Assembly (NCBI GenBank): GCA_002385675.1
Contig: DGDY01000303.1
Coordinates: 1,768-10,085 of the forward strand
Direction of reading: 5' to 3'
From: Anaerolineales bacterium UBA3940
Lineage (GTDB): Bacteria > Chloroflexota > Anaerolineae > Aggregatilineales > UBA3940
Length of the DNA stretch: 8,318 nt
In this document: one piece after another, positions 1 through 6,624 of the stretch
How positions within the stretch are numbered: position 1 is the first letter of the stretch
Layout of the letters: each line of letters starts with the position of its first letter
Program-made: the position numbers and the translations under genes
The notes under the pieces: model-generated
What the model saw: the letters and a program-made list of their open reading frames with translations, nothing else
Told to the model about the DNA's origin: nothing
Databases searched by the model: none

Positions 1-27
1 GCTCCGCATCGACCGCATCATTAGACC

Positions 28-169
28 CGCCCCTAACGTGATTTTTGATGGGTGACTGCTCCCTGGCAGGAGGTAGTACCTAACCCGCCGCGACTAAACG
101 TCGCGGCTCCTGTGTGCTGCGCCCCACTACGATTTTGACGGGCGAAATCTAACCGCTTCCTGCGGGAGG
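28..169. repeat. Imperfect direct repeat pair in non-coding DNA
   Basis: Two diverged copies of a ~46-50 bp unit lie about 92 bp apart, at 28-73 and 120-169. Each begins CGCCCC, then has a T-run block (ATTTTTGATGGGTGA at 41-55; ATTTTGACGGGCGA at 132-145), and ends in a short self-complementary block (around 59-73 and 156-169). Between them is a perfect hairpin at 87-107. No reading frame with a start codon and Shine-Dalgarno covers the region. Short GC-rich hairpin-bearing intergenic elements of this kind are common in large environmental bacterial genomes. Whether this one is dispersed in its genome cannot be told from one window. Confidence 0.45.
87..107. repeat. Perfect 8-bp inverted repeat (hairpin)
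   Basis: The arms GCCGCGAC (87-94) and GTCGCGGC (100-107) are exact reverse complements around a 5-nt loop, TAAAC. It sits between the two diverged direct-repeat copies. There is no T-run on either side, so an intrinsic terminator is unlikely. It could be part of a dispersed palindromic element or the remnant of one. Confidence 0.5.
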
Positions 170-181
170 GTGTCGTTCTGC

Positions 182-210
182 TCGAATTTTCCTCGCGCCT
201 TGTGTATACT
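182..210 (+). promoter_or_regulatory. Possible promoter for the prenyltransferase gene
   Basis: TATACT at 205-210 matches the sigma-70 -10 consensus at 5 of 6 positions. A weak -35 (TCGAAT, 182-187) lies 17 bp upstream. The surroundings (about 180-250) are AT-richer than the rest of the window. Transcription would begin near 217 and leave a leader of about 58 nt. A perfect TTGACA at 220-225 also occurs, but no acceptable -10 follows it at 16-18 bp. Confidence 0.3.
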
Positions 211-274
211 CTCTCAAACTTGACATTTAATATCTACTAAAACTTGTGAAACCACGTTCACCACGAGGGGGATC

Positions 275-1327
275 ATGGAATCAACACACACACGCGCCCC
301 GACGGAGCGCCTGACGCTCGCCGACCGCTGGGAGAACTGGAAGGCTGCCGTGCTCGGCTGCAACCTGCCGAGCGGGCGGACCTTCGACTTTGTTTCCAAG
401 TGGCTGGTGCTGACCCGCGCCTGCGTCTTTTCGATGACGCTGACAGCGGGCATTATCGGCGGGCTGCTGGCCTTCCGCGCACCGGGCTTTAGCTGGCTGG
501 CTTTTATCTTGAGCGTCGTCGGGCTGACGGCTGCCCACGCCGCCAACAACCTCGTCAACGACTATTTCGACCTGGCCGTCGGGCTGGACTCATCCGAGAA
601 CTACGTGCGGGCGCAGTATGCGCCGCACCCGCTGCTCTCCGGGCTGACGAGCAAACGTGAGATGATCGCGGCCATCCTGCTGCTGAACGTCCTCGACCTT
701 GCGATCATGATCTACCTGACCGTCCTGCGCGGGCCGCTGGTGATCGCCTTTGCGCTGGCGGGGCTGTTCATCAGCGTCTTCTACACTGCGCCGCCCATCC
801 GTCTGAAGCGCATCGGCCTGGGTGAGTTGGGCGTGTTCCTTGTGTGGGGGCCGCTCATGACGGGCGGCACGTACTACGTGGCGGCGGGCGAGCTGCCCGG
901 CTGGGCGCTGCTCGCAACCGTGCCCTATGCCATCCTTGTGACGACGGTGCTCATCGGCAAGCACATCGACAAGATCCCGCAGGACAGCGAGAAGGGTATC
1001 CGCACTCTGCCGGTGATCCTCGGTGAGAAGGCGGCGCTGCGGCTAAACCAGGTGCTCTTTGTGGTGTTCTACCCGGTGGTGTTCGCGCTCGTGCTGGCGG
1101 GCAACCTCAGCGTGTGGCTGCTTCTGGTGCTGTTCTCCGTGCCGATGCTGCTGGAGACGCTCGGCGCGTACTCGAAGCCCAAGCCCGCCGAGCCGCCGGA
1201 GAACTACCCGGTGTGGCCGCTGTGGTACGTGTCGATCGCGTTCCGCTACACGCGGCTAGCGGGCGGCCTGTTCATCCTCGGGCTGATCATGCACATCATC
1301 TTCCCGCTGACCATCAACCTGTTCTAG
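275..1327 (+). CDS. MenA/UbiA-family membrane prenyltransferase
   Basis: A 350-residue polytopic protein of the UbiA superfamily, which transfers polyprenyl chains from prenyl diphosphate to aromatic rings within the membrane. The first Asp-rich motif is NDYFDLAVGLD (N95, D96, D99, D105). The second is DKIPQDSEKGIRTL (D232, D237, then G241-R243-T244). Both normally bind the Mg-diphosphate. The block YTAPPIRLKRIGLGELGVF between them resembles MenA, 1,4-dihydroxy-2-naphthoate polyprenyltransferase of menaquinone synthesis, more than UbiA, but the aromatic acceptor is not proven. The first ~40 residues are a hydrophilic extension and make it longer than the usual ~300 residues. The ATG follows GAGGGG (265-270) at 4 nt. 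No other menaquinone gene adjoins it, and a hairpin terminator follows, so it appears monocistronic. Confidence 0.85.
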   Translation: MESTHTRAPTERLTLADRWENWKAAVLGCNLPSGRTFDFVSKWLVLTRACVFSMTLTAGIIGGLLAFRAPGFSWLAFILSVVGLTAAHAANNLVNDYFDLAVGLDSSENYVRAQYAPHPLLSGLTSKREMIAAILLLNVLDLAIMIYLTVLRGPLVIAFALAGLFISVFYTAPPIRLKRIGLGELGVFLVWGPLMTGGTYYVAAGELPGWALLATVPYAILVTTVLIGKHIDKIPQDSEKGIRTLPVILGEKAALRLNQVLFVVFYPVVFALVLAGNLSVWLLLVLFSVPMLLETLGAYSKPKPAEPPENYPVWPLWYVSIAFRYTRLAGGLFILGLIMHIIFPLTINLF

Positions 1328-1354
1328 CGGTTCGCCCGGCGGCTGTCTATCCGG

Positions 1355-1379
1355 GGGGCGTGCTGCTGCACGCCCCTTT
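1355..1379 (+). terminator. Intrinsic terminator after the prenyltransferase gene
   Basis: A perfect 9-bp GC-rich stem, GGGGCGTGC (1355-1363) with GCACGCCCC (1368-1376), closes a 4-nt loop and is followed by TTTG. It begins 28 nt after the stop codon. The T-run is short, as is usual in GC-rich genomes. It separates the prenyltransferase from the transporter genes. Confidence 0.65.
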
Positions 1380-1390
1380 GCGTGATCGTG

Positions 1391-1396
1391 TATGAT
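1391..1396 (+). promoter_or_regulatory. Possible -10 element for the permease operon
   Basis: TATGAT matches the -10 consensus at 5 of 6 positions and lies just after the upstream terminator and 35 nt before the permease start. No good -35 is visible at 16-18 bp, because that position falls in the terminator stem. The call therefore rests on position and the hexamer only. Confidence 0.25.
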
Positions 1397-1430
1397 TGGG
1401 GCAGGCGAACGGATCAAAAGGGAGCCGCTT

Positions 1431-2603
1431 ATGGCACGATACCTGCTCAAACGGACGCTCTCCGGGCTGCTGGCGCTGTTTCTCTTCCTCACGCTCGTCT
1501 TCTTCCTCACCCAGATCCTGATCCGCGGCGATTGGGTGCTCGCCAACATGCCCTTTGCCCCGCCAGAGATGAAGGCAGCCGTGCGCGAGCAGCTTGGCCT
1601 GGATGACCCGCTCGGCATGCGCTACGTGCGCTGGCTGGGTGATCTGTCACGCGGGGAGCTTGGCCGCTCCTACACCACCGGCGAGCCGGTGCTGCAAGTC
1701 ATCGGGAACGTGCTGCCGGGAACGCTCCTCGTGCTGATCCCCGCCGGGGGGCTGGCCTTCGTGCTGGGGCTTGTGCTGGGGACAGCAGCAGCGTGGCGCG
1801 GCCCAGGGCTGATCTCTGACTCGGCGACGGTGCTGGCCGTGCTGCTGTACGCGATGTTCCCCCCCGCGCTTGCCTTTGGACTGGAGCACCTGATGGGCCA
1901 GTCATTTCGCGGTGTGGGAAGCTGGCAACAGCTGGTGATGACGCAGTACATGCGGAACTACCCGGAGTTCCCGGTTGACGAGGTGTACCGGCGGATGCTG
2001 TGGCTGCTCGTCGGCGCGGTCGTCGCCGCCGTCCTGCTGCTTGTCGTCGTGCGGCGCGTGCTGCGGTGGCGGCTGTCGCCGCTCGCCGGTGTGTTGGTTG
2101 CCTCCGGGCTATGGGTGGGGAGCTGGTACCTGTTTGGCATCTCGGAGCCGGTGACGGCGCTGCTGCCGCTGCTCTCGATACCGTTCATTATCTTCACGCT
2201 GCTCACGCTCGGCGACCTGCTCGTCGTGACGCGCACCAGCGTCACCGACACGTTGCATGACCAGTACGTGATCACAGCCTGGGCGAAGGGTGTGTCCGAC
2301 CGCGACGTGCGCGACCTGCACGCGGCGCGGAACGCGATGCTGCCTATCGTCAGCAAGATGGTCGTCAGCATCCCGTACCTGATGGCCGGGCTGGTCATCA
2401 TCGAGGTCGCGTCAGGGGTACGTGGCATCGGTAGTATGCTGTTTTACGCGACGAACATGCGGGACATCCCCCTGATGCTTGGCGCGCTTGTGGTCATCGG
2501 CCTGCTGACGCTGGTGCTGCGGCTCGCGCTGGATGTGATCACGGCGCTGCTCGACCCGCGCATCCGGGTTGAAGCGGCTTCTGAAGTGATACGGAGCCCA
2601 TGA
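1431..2603 (+). CDS. DppB/OppB-type ABC transporter permease, enlarged
   Basis: A 390-residue inner-membrane subunit of a peptide/nickel-type ABC importer. The N-terminus MARYLLKRTLSGLLALF is typical of the DppB/OppB family, as are LGLDDP (55-60) with the following RYVRWLGDLSRGELGRSY. The EAA coupling loop near 278-302 (AKGVSDRDVRDLHAARNAMLP) would contact the ATPase, and DPRIR (from D375) ends the family core. I count about eight hydrophobic helices rather than six. The extra pair (about 189-208 and 218-236, joined by a basic RRVLRWR loop) lies before the coupling loop and explains the length beyond the usual 310-340. The start at 1431 is preferred over the in-frame 1392 because AAGGGAG (1418-1424) precedes it and family members begin here. 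It overlaps the next gene by 4 bp. The substrate is unknown. Confidence 0.85.
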   Translation: MARYLLKRTLSGLLALFLFLTLVFFLTQILIRGDWVLANMPFAPPEMKAAVREQLGLDDPLGMRYVRWLGDLSRGELGRSYTTGEPVLQVIGNVLPGTLLVLIPAGGLAFVLGLVLGTAAAWRGPGLISDSATVLAVLLYAMFPPALAFGLEHLMGQSFRGVGSWQQLVMTQYMRNYPEFPVDEVYRRMLWLLVGAVVAAVLLLVVVRRVLRWRLSPLAGVLVASGLWVGSWYLFGISEPVTALLPLLSIPFIIFTLLTLGDLLVVTRTSVTDTLHDQYVITAWAKGVSDRDVRDLHAARNAMLPIVSKMVVSIPYLMAGLVIIEVASGVRGIGSMLFYATNMRDIPLMLGALVVIGLLTLVLRLALDVITALLDPRIRVEAASEVIRSP

Positions 2604-3568
2604 TGGCAACCATGCAGGACATTTCTCTCGAGGCTTCGTCGGGGTTCTGGCGGCGGCTTGAGATTCGCTTTTCCATAGCCTGGCGGCGCTTTGTGTGGAG
2701 CTGGGCCATATTCCGGCGCAACCGTCTGGCGATGTTAGGCGTGGTGATGCTTGTGCTGTTCGCGCTGATGGCTGCCATCCAGCCCATCCTGATCGAGTCG
2801 GGCGTCTGGCCGCGCGGCATTTACCACGCGCAGACCGGCTATGACGGGACTATTTCGCCCTGGCCCGCGCCTCCCGGCGAAGGGCATGTTCTCGGCGTGG
2901 ACGCGCTCGGGCGGGACAACCTGAGCCGCCTGATGGCCGCCACCCGCCCGACGTTTGTGCTCGCGCTGACCGCCGCCGCGACGACCGCCGTGCTCAGCAC
3001 GCTGTTCGGCGCGTTCTCGGCCTACTATCGCGGCCCGCTCGACTTCATCTTTACGCACATCGCGGATGCCCTGCTGCTCATCCCGCCGCCCGTGCTGATG
3101 ATTGTCCTCAGCTCGCGCTACTACGAGCATTTGTCGGCGGCGGTGTTCGGGCTGATCTACGGGGTGCTCGTCGGCGGGGGCAGCGGCGCGATTGTAATGC
3201 GCTCGCACGCGCTGCGCCTGGTGCAGCAGCCGTTCGTGCAGGCGGCGCGCGTCGCAGGGGCCGATGGCCCGCGCATCATCTTCCGGCATCTCGTGCCGCA
3301 CATGCTGCCGCTTGCGGGCGCTCATATGATGTCCGTCGTGGTGGGGGCGGTTGTCGCCGACGGTTTCATCGGCTTCCTGGGGTTCCGTGCCGTGCGGCTG
3401 AACTGGGGCCAGATGGTCTACGAGGCGATTGGCTGGCTGAACGTCTTTTCCGAGCCATCCTGGGCGGCGATCTTCGCGCCCGCGCTCGCGCTGTCGCTGT
3501 TCGCTGCCGCGTTCTACTTCATCTCGCGCGGACTTCACGACGTGGTCGACCCGCGCCTGCAAAGCTAG
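2600..3568 (+). CDS. DppC/OppC-type ABC transporter permease
   Basis: The 322-residue partner of the upstream permease; the two normally form the heterodimeric membrane channel. After a cytoplasmic N-terminus and a first helix (about 40-65), the periplasmic loop carries HVLGVDALGRDNLSR (D101, R105, D106), the DppC hallmark, with Val where Thr is usual. The EAA loop is AARVAGADGPRIIFRHLVP (from A215). DGFIGFLG follows, with Asp in place of the common Glu, and DPRL (D317) near the C-terminus. Six helices are expected, as in the family. The ATG at 2600 overlaps the previous stop as ATGA, implying translational coupling; a second ATG at 2603 is possible. No substrate-binding protein or DppD/DppF ATPase follows, so the remaining subunits must be encoded elsewhere if the importer works. 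Confidence 0.88.
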   Translation: MMATMQDISLEASSGFWRRLEIRFSIAWRRFVWSWAIFRRNRLAMLGVVMLVLFALMAAIQPILIESGVWPRGIYHAQTGYDGTISPWPAPPGEGHVLGVDALGRDNLSRLMAATRPTFVLALTAAATTAVLSTLFGAFSAYYRGPLDFIFTHIADALLLIPPPVLMIVLSSRYYEHLSAAVFGLIYGVLVGGGSGAIVMRSHALRLVQQPFVQAARVAGADGPRIIFRHLVPHMLPLAGAHMMSVVVGAVVADGFIGFLGFRAVRLNWGQMVYEAIGWLNVFSEPSWAAIFAPALALSLFAAAFYFISRGLHDVVDPRLQS

Positions 3569-3595
3569 CCGGGCGCTGCTGAACCCACAGAACTA

Positions 3596-3624
3596 TTCAC
3601 ACGCTCGCCAGAAGTCGTTACGAT
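3596..3624 (+). promoter_or_regulatory. Likely sigma-70-type promoter for the small gene
   Basis: TTCACA (3596-3601, 5 of 6 consensus) and TACGAT (3619-3624, 4 of 6) are separated by exactly 17 bp. They lie in the gap between the permease stop and the small open reading frame. Transcription would start near 3631 and leave a ~70-nt leader before the chosen start at 3701. Confidence 0.4.
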
Positions 3625-3700
3625 ACTGTTACTCATGAGGAGCCGCAAGGCCGTCCGCTCAACGCAACCTATCTATCCGACGGGAAGGAGGATCAAGGGG

Positions 3701-4003
3701 ATGGTGAGCACAAGGCCTGCCCAGGATGAGTGGTTGAACGGGCGTTATCTGGAAAAGCGGCTGCAAGCATGGCAGGACCGCCGCCACGAGATCCTCAGGC
3801 AGTTGGAGAACAACTTCAAGGCGCCGAGGCTCCTCTCGCTTGACGAGGCATATGCTGCAGTCGATGTTGCCTTCTACCTTGTCGACGAACTGCGCAACTA
3901 TGCGCTCTGCCTTGAGGCCCAGGCTGGCGAGATATGCGAGAAACTGCGCCGCTGGGAGGCCAGGCAGGCGCCCGGCCAGCGGCCCCGCCCGGCAAGACAA
4001 TGA
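3701..4003 (+). CDS. Small charged helical protein, function unknown
   Basis: A 100-residue soluble protein that I do not recognise. It has no signal peptide or membrane segment. Residues ~8-40 (NGRYLEKRLQAWQDRRHEIL) and ~46-90 (SLDEAYAAVDVAFYLVDELR and onward) are rich in Leu, Ala, Glu and Arg and should form two or three amphipathic helices, perhaps a small helical bundle. The C-terminus is basic and Pro/Arg-rich. One Cys pair (ALCLE, GEICE) occurs in the second helical part, too far apart to suggest a metal site. The start at 3701 is chosen because AAGGAGG (3685-3691) lies 9 nt upstream. The longer in-frame ATG at 3635 has no Shine-Dalgarno. A plausible promoter before it and a hairpin after it suggest an independent transcript. 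It may be a lineage-specific regulatory or adaptor protein, but nothing in the sequence decides this. Confidence 0.7.
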   Translation: MVSTRPAQDEWLNGRYLEKRLQAWQDRRHEILRQLENNFKAPRLLSLDEAYAAVDVAFYLVDELRNYALCLEAQAGEICEKLRRWEARQAPGQRPRPARQ

Positions 4004-4010
4004 TGATCGA

Positions 4011-4042
4011 GACGCCCCGGCTCAGGCCAGGGCGTTTGTGTC
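4011..4042 (+). terminator. Intrinsic terminator after the small gene
   Basis: ACGCCCCGGC (4012-4021) pairs with GCCAGGGCGT (4026-4035) around the 4-nt loop TCAG, with a single C/A mismatch. The sequence TTTGTGTCT follows. It begins 8 nt after the stop codon of the 100-residue protein. Confidence 0.6.
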
Positions 4043-4056
4043 TCACCCGCTTTTAC

Positions 4057-4085
4057 TTGACCGCCGTGACAACAGCCGTTAAGCT
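4057..4085 (+). promoter_or_regulatory. Possible promoter for the lipoprotein gene
   Basis: TTGACC (4057-4062, 5 of 6 to the -35 consensus) is followed after 17 bp by TAAGCT (4080-4085, 3 of 6 to the -10). It lies just after the preceding terminator. If used, it gives a leader of roughly 165 nt. Confidence 0.3.
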
Positions 4086-4256
4086 TTGATTACCAGTTGA
4101 ACTCGATCCCTGTATTGGTTGGTCTGTTGGGTTGCTCTGTCTTCGGTATCTCTTTCGCCTTCTTTCTCCCTCTGCAACCAGATTGCGTGTGTTCCCGACA
4201 AGTTTCCGGCCTACCGGGTGACGGGTTCAAACGGGGGCTGGCCCGCGGAGGGACTC
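4086..4256 (+). other. Leader/intergenic stretch with pyrimidine tract
   Basis: Non-coding DNA ahead of the lipoprotein start. Bases 4150-4173 are 23 of 24 pyrimidines. A small CCGG-CCTA-CCGG hairpin (4208-4219 region) and a G-rich stretch follow before the Shine-Dalgarno GGAGGGA (4247-4253). I see no match to a riboswitch class I know. A TTG-initiated extension of the lipoprotein frame runs back to 4119 but would hide the lipoprotein signal peptide behind 46 residues and lacks a ribosome binding site. Confidence 0.35.
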
Positions 4257-6593
4257 ATGTTTTATAGTTATAGGCGTCTGGTAGGTTTGCTGTCACTGGC
4301 CGCGCTCCTCTTGGCGGGGTGTCGCGCTCTTGGGCTGTCTCGCGAACCCGAGACGGTCTTTTTGGATTCCATCTATACCTCCGAGATCTTCATTCCCGGC
4401 GAGACGGCGCTCACGCCGCCGGCGGATGTTCCTTACCAGCTTGTGCGTGTGCCCGGCAATCTGATGCCGCTCGCGGTGCCGGTTTCCGTGGAGCCAGCGC
4501 GGACGGAGGTCGCCGGTGTGGCGGGGGGTGGAGTCGGCGAGGTCGCTGTGGGGGTGGCAACCACCCGGCGCGATGGCCTGGTGTCGTTCTATGACAAGCG
4601 CCTCGGCGGGACGGTGCCGGTGCTCGCCGTGGATGCCGTCGGGCGGGCCATCGAGGGCATCCAGGTCAACTACCTCGCCGAGGGCGACGAGATCGTGCTG
4701 TCGCTGTCCGACTTCAACGGGCAGTACGCTCCGCGCATCGTCGTTGTTGACAGCAACCTGTTGACCAACGAGGCGGCGGCAGACGGCTCGACGGTGCTCG
4801 TGTCCACAGGCGGCGCGCAGAGCGATGTCCGCTTCCGTGCTATCCTCGTATGGTTGTCGCTCGCCGGGGACCCGCCTACTGCGACGATCCACCGCTACGG
4901 CAACGTGCTCAACAGCAGCGGCACCGGCGAGGTTGCCTACCTGTGTGTCACGCCGGAGGCGATGGAACTGAGCCGCACGATCGACCCCGACCTGCATGTC
5001 AGCGACCCGTTCATCCGCTTCCCGGAGAGCGGGGGGCAGGGAGAAGCGTTCGCAGTGGCGTTCGGGCGGGAACGCCCCGGCCCGATCCTGCGGCTGGGCT
5101 GGGCGGCGGGCGCGCCCCGGCTTGTGCGTGTCGAGTACTGGTCTGAACGGCGGGTCGAGCTTTACCGTGAGTTCTATGATGCGGTCACCCGCAGGAACCC
5201 GGAGGCCCGCCGCGACTTGCTGGGCGCCCCGGGACTTCGCATTGCATCGATGGAGGAGATCGGTGAGTGCACGACCGTGCCCGACGTCGTGGGCCGCCAC
5301 CTGCAGCGTGCACGCACCAAACTGCGGCGCAGCGGCCTGGCGTGGGAGGAGATCTACGTCGATGCGGCGGGGAACCGGCTGAACAGTCTGACGCCGGGCG
5401 AGCTGTCCGGGCGGATGGGCACGGTGATTGCGCAGCGGCCCACCCCCCAGATCGAGAGCCTGGTAGCTGGCGGCCAGGTCGATGCCCTGATGCCCATTGG
5501 CGATGTCGAGGGCATCCCCGGCGCGGCGGTGCAAATCGTGGTGCGGGTTGACCAGGTGGCGGCTGGCAGCAGCCGCGTCTCGGCACGCCGGGTGGACTGG
5601 CAGAAATGTGAGGTGACGATTAGCTGGGATTACATCGTCACCGGAGGCGGGTATGTGTTGGTCGCGGGCGAGCGCCACCCGCTCAAGGGGCAGACAACCG
5701 TTTGCCCGCAGGGCGACACGGTGTATGAGGTGCGCGTTCACAATGAGAACGACGTGTTGCTGCATGCCGACCGGCACGCGGTGCAGGTCAACGTGCCCGA
5801 CGCGATCGTAAACTCCGGCGGTGTTCGCGTGCCCACTCGTACCGGGCCCGGCCCGAACTTCCCCCGCAGCGGCGTGCTGTCTGATGGCGATACAGTGGAT
5901 GTGCTCGGGACGAACCCGGCACGCACGTGGGTGCAGGTGCGGCTGCCGAGCGGGGCGCGGCGCTGGGTGCAGGCGAGCATGCTGCAGTTCGTGGGCGTGC
6001 AGCTTGACGACCTGCCTGTCGTCGGGGCGGGGGCTGGCGTGACGCCCAGTGCATCGCCCGAGCCGACTGTCACGCCGGCGGAAGAAGGACCGGCGGAGCA
6101 GCAGCCTGCCGCGCCGAACAAGCCCAATCCGCAGTTGACGCGTCAGCCGATCAGCCCGACCCCGACGACCCCGCCGACGCTAACGCGTACGCCGGTGCCA
6201 ACCCGCACGCCAGTGCCAACCCGCACGCCGACGCGGGTACCCAGCCAGACGCCCGTGCCGCCGACGCAGACCCCGGTTCCCTCCAGCACGCCGACGGCCT
6301 CAAGCACGCCGACGCCGACGCGCACGCCGACCCATACGCCGCCGCCGACGGCAACCCTGGCCCCGACGGATACACCCGTCCCGCCGACGCCGACCGAAGT
6401 GCCGCCGACGGCAACCCAGGAGCCGACGGAAGAACCGACCGAAGAGCCAACGGAGGAGCCGACGGCAACCGAGGAGCCGACGGAGGAGCCGACCGAGGAA
6501 CCCACCGAGGAGCCGACACCCGGGGATGAGGCGAATGGCGGGCTGCTGGATCAGATCTTACCGCTGCTCGGCCTGGGGGGAAATAACAGCTAG
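4257..6593 (+). CDS. Multidomain lipoprotein: PASTA-like, Ig-like, SH3b, P/T/E tail
   Basis: A 778-residue predicted cell-surface lipoprotein. Residues 1-22 form a lipoprotein signal peptide: YRR, a hydrophobic core, then the lipobox LLAGC with C22 as the lipidated residue. Residues ~30-335 are beta-rich and unrecognised. From V341 the run [21 protein letters not shown] starts a PASTA-like domain that ends near 431, longer than the usual ~65 residues. Residues ~446-513 look like an Ig-like domain with C451 and C483 as a possible disulphide. Residues ~520-578 ([13 protein letters not shown], then a [19 protein letters not shown] strand pair) fit a bacterial SH3b domain. Residues 622-755 are Pro/Thr-rich and then Pro/Thr/Glu-rich, and a short hydrophobic end, [13 protein letters not shown], follows. 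PASTA and SH3b modules often bind peptidoglycan, so a wall- or envelope-binding role is an inference. The ATG at 4257 follows GGAGGGA (4247-4253). No enzyme motif is seen. Confidence 0.8.
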   Translation: MFYSYRRLVGLLSLAALLLAGCRALGLSREPETVFLDSIYTSEIFIPGETALTPPADVPYQLVRVPGNLMPLAVPVSVEPARTEVAGVAGGGVGEVAVGVATTRRDGLVSFYDKRLGGTVPVLAVDAVGRAIEGIQVNYLAEGDEIVLSLSDFNGQYAPRIVVVDSNLLTNEAAADGSTVLVSTGGAQSDVRFRAILVWLSLAGDPPTATIHRYGNVLNSSGTGEVAYLCVTPEAMELSRTIDPDLHVSDPFIRFPESGGQGEAFAVAFGRERPGPILRLGWAAGAPRLVRVEYWSERRVELYREFYDAVTRRNPEARRDLLGAPGLRIASMEEIGECTTVPDVVGRHLQRARTKLRRSGLAWEEIYVDAAGNRLNSLTPGELSGRMGTVIAQRPTPQIESLVAGGQVDALMPIGDVEGIPGAAVQIVVRVDQVAAGSSRVSARRVDWQKCEVTISWDYIVTGGGYVLVAGERHPLKGQTTVCPQGDTVYEVRVHNENDVLLHADRHAVQVNVPDAIVNSGGVRVPTRTGPGPNFPRSGVLSDGDTVDVLGTNPARTWVQVRLPSGARRWVQASMLQFVGVQLDDLPVVGAGAGVTPSASPEPTVTPAEEGPAEQQPAAPNKPNPQLTRQPISPTPTTPPTLTRTPVPTRTPVPTRTPTRVPSQTPVPPTQTPVPSSTPTASSTPTPTRTPTHTPPPTATLAPTDTPVPPTPTEVPPTATQEPTEEPTEEPTEEPTATEEPTEEPTEEPTEEPTPGDEANGGLLDQILPLLGLGGNNS
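6120..6521 (+). repeat. Low-complexity Pro/Thr/Glu-coding repeat region
   Basis: The DNA encoding lipoprotein residues 622-755 is internally repetitive. The 17-bp GCCGCCGACGGCAACCC occurs at 6341-6357 and again, exactly 60 bp later, at 6401-6417. A PTRTPV unit is repeated around 6187-6225, and 12-bp units encoding EEPT recur between about 6425 and 6515. The pattern suggests growth by slippage or unequal recombination. Such tails are frequent in Chloroflexota surface proteins. This is coding repeat, not a CRISPR or a mobile element. Confidence 0.75.
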
Positions 6594-6624
6594 AGCGCGC
6601 AGCCAGAGAATGCATGACGAACAG

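Noticed and set aside
1..55. 3' end of an upstream gene
   Set aside because: Short open frames end at 24 and 55, but they are too short to judge, and the second overlaps the direct-repeat copy, which favours non-coding DNA.
220..248. Promoter using the perfect TTGACA at 220-225
   Set aside because: No -10-like hexamer lies 16-18 bp downstream (the sequence there is around ACTTGTGA). The TATACT upstream is a better candidate.
1392..1430. Longer start for the first permease at 1392
   Set aside because: The ATG overlaps a -10-like TATGAT, lacks a Shine-Dalgarno, and adds residues absent from the family.
2735..3562. A 275-residue minus-strand frame opposite the second permease
   Set aside because: Composition is Arg/His/Gln-rich with no family motif, and the opposite strand is clearly a DppC-type permease.
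3635..3700. Longer start for the small protein at 3635
   Set aside because: No ribosome binding site precedes 3635, while AAGGAGG lies 9 nt before 3701.
4119..4256. N-terminal extension of the lipoprotein from a TTG codon at 4119
   Set aside because: There is no Shine-Dalgarno at 4119, and the extension would bury a textbook lipoprotein signal peptide. The ATG at 4257 has GGAGGGA in the right place.
4293..5777. A 494-residue open frame on the minus strand opposite the lipoprotein
   Set aside because: It is His/Arg/Asp-rich with no motif and mirrors the codon bias of the GC-rich plus-strand gene; it is a shadow frame.
6143..6505. Gly/Ser/Val repeat protein on the minus strand ([10 protein letters not shown] pattern)
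   Set aside because: It is only the complement of the Pro/Thr/Glu repeat; there is no ribosome binding site or independent support.
6160..6520. Possible CRISPR-like or tandem non-coding repeat
   Set aside because: Units are in frame, irregular and without uniform spacers; they encode the lipoprotein tail.
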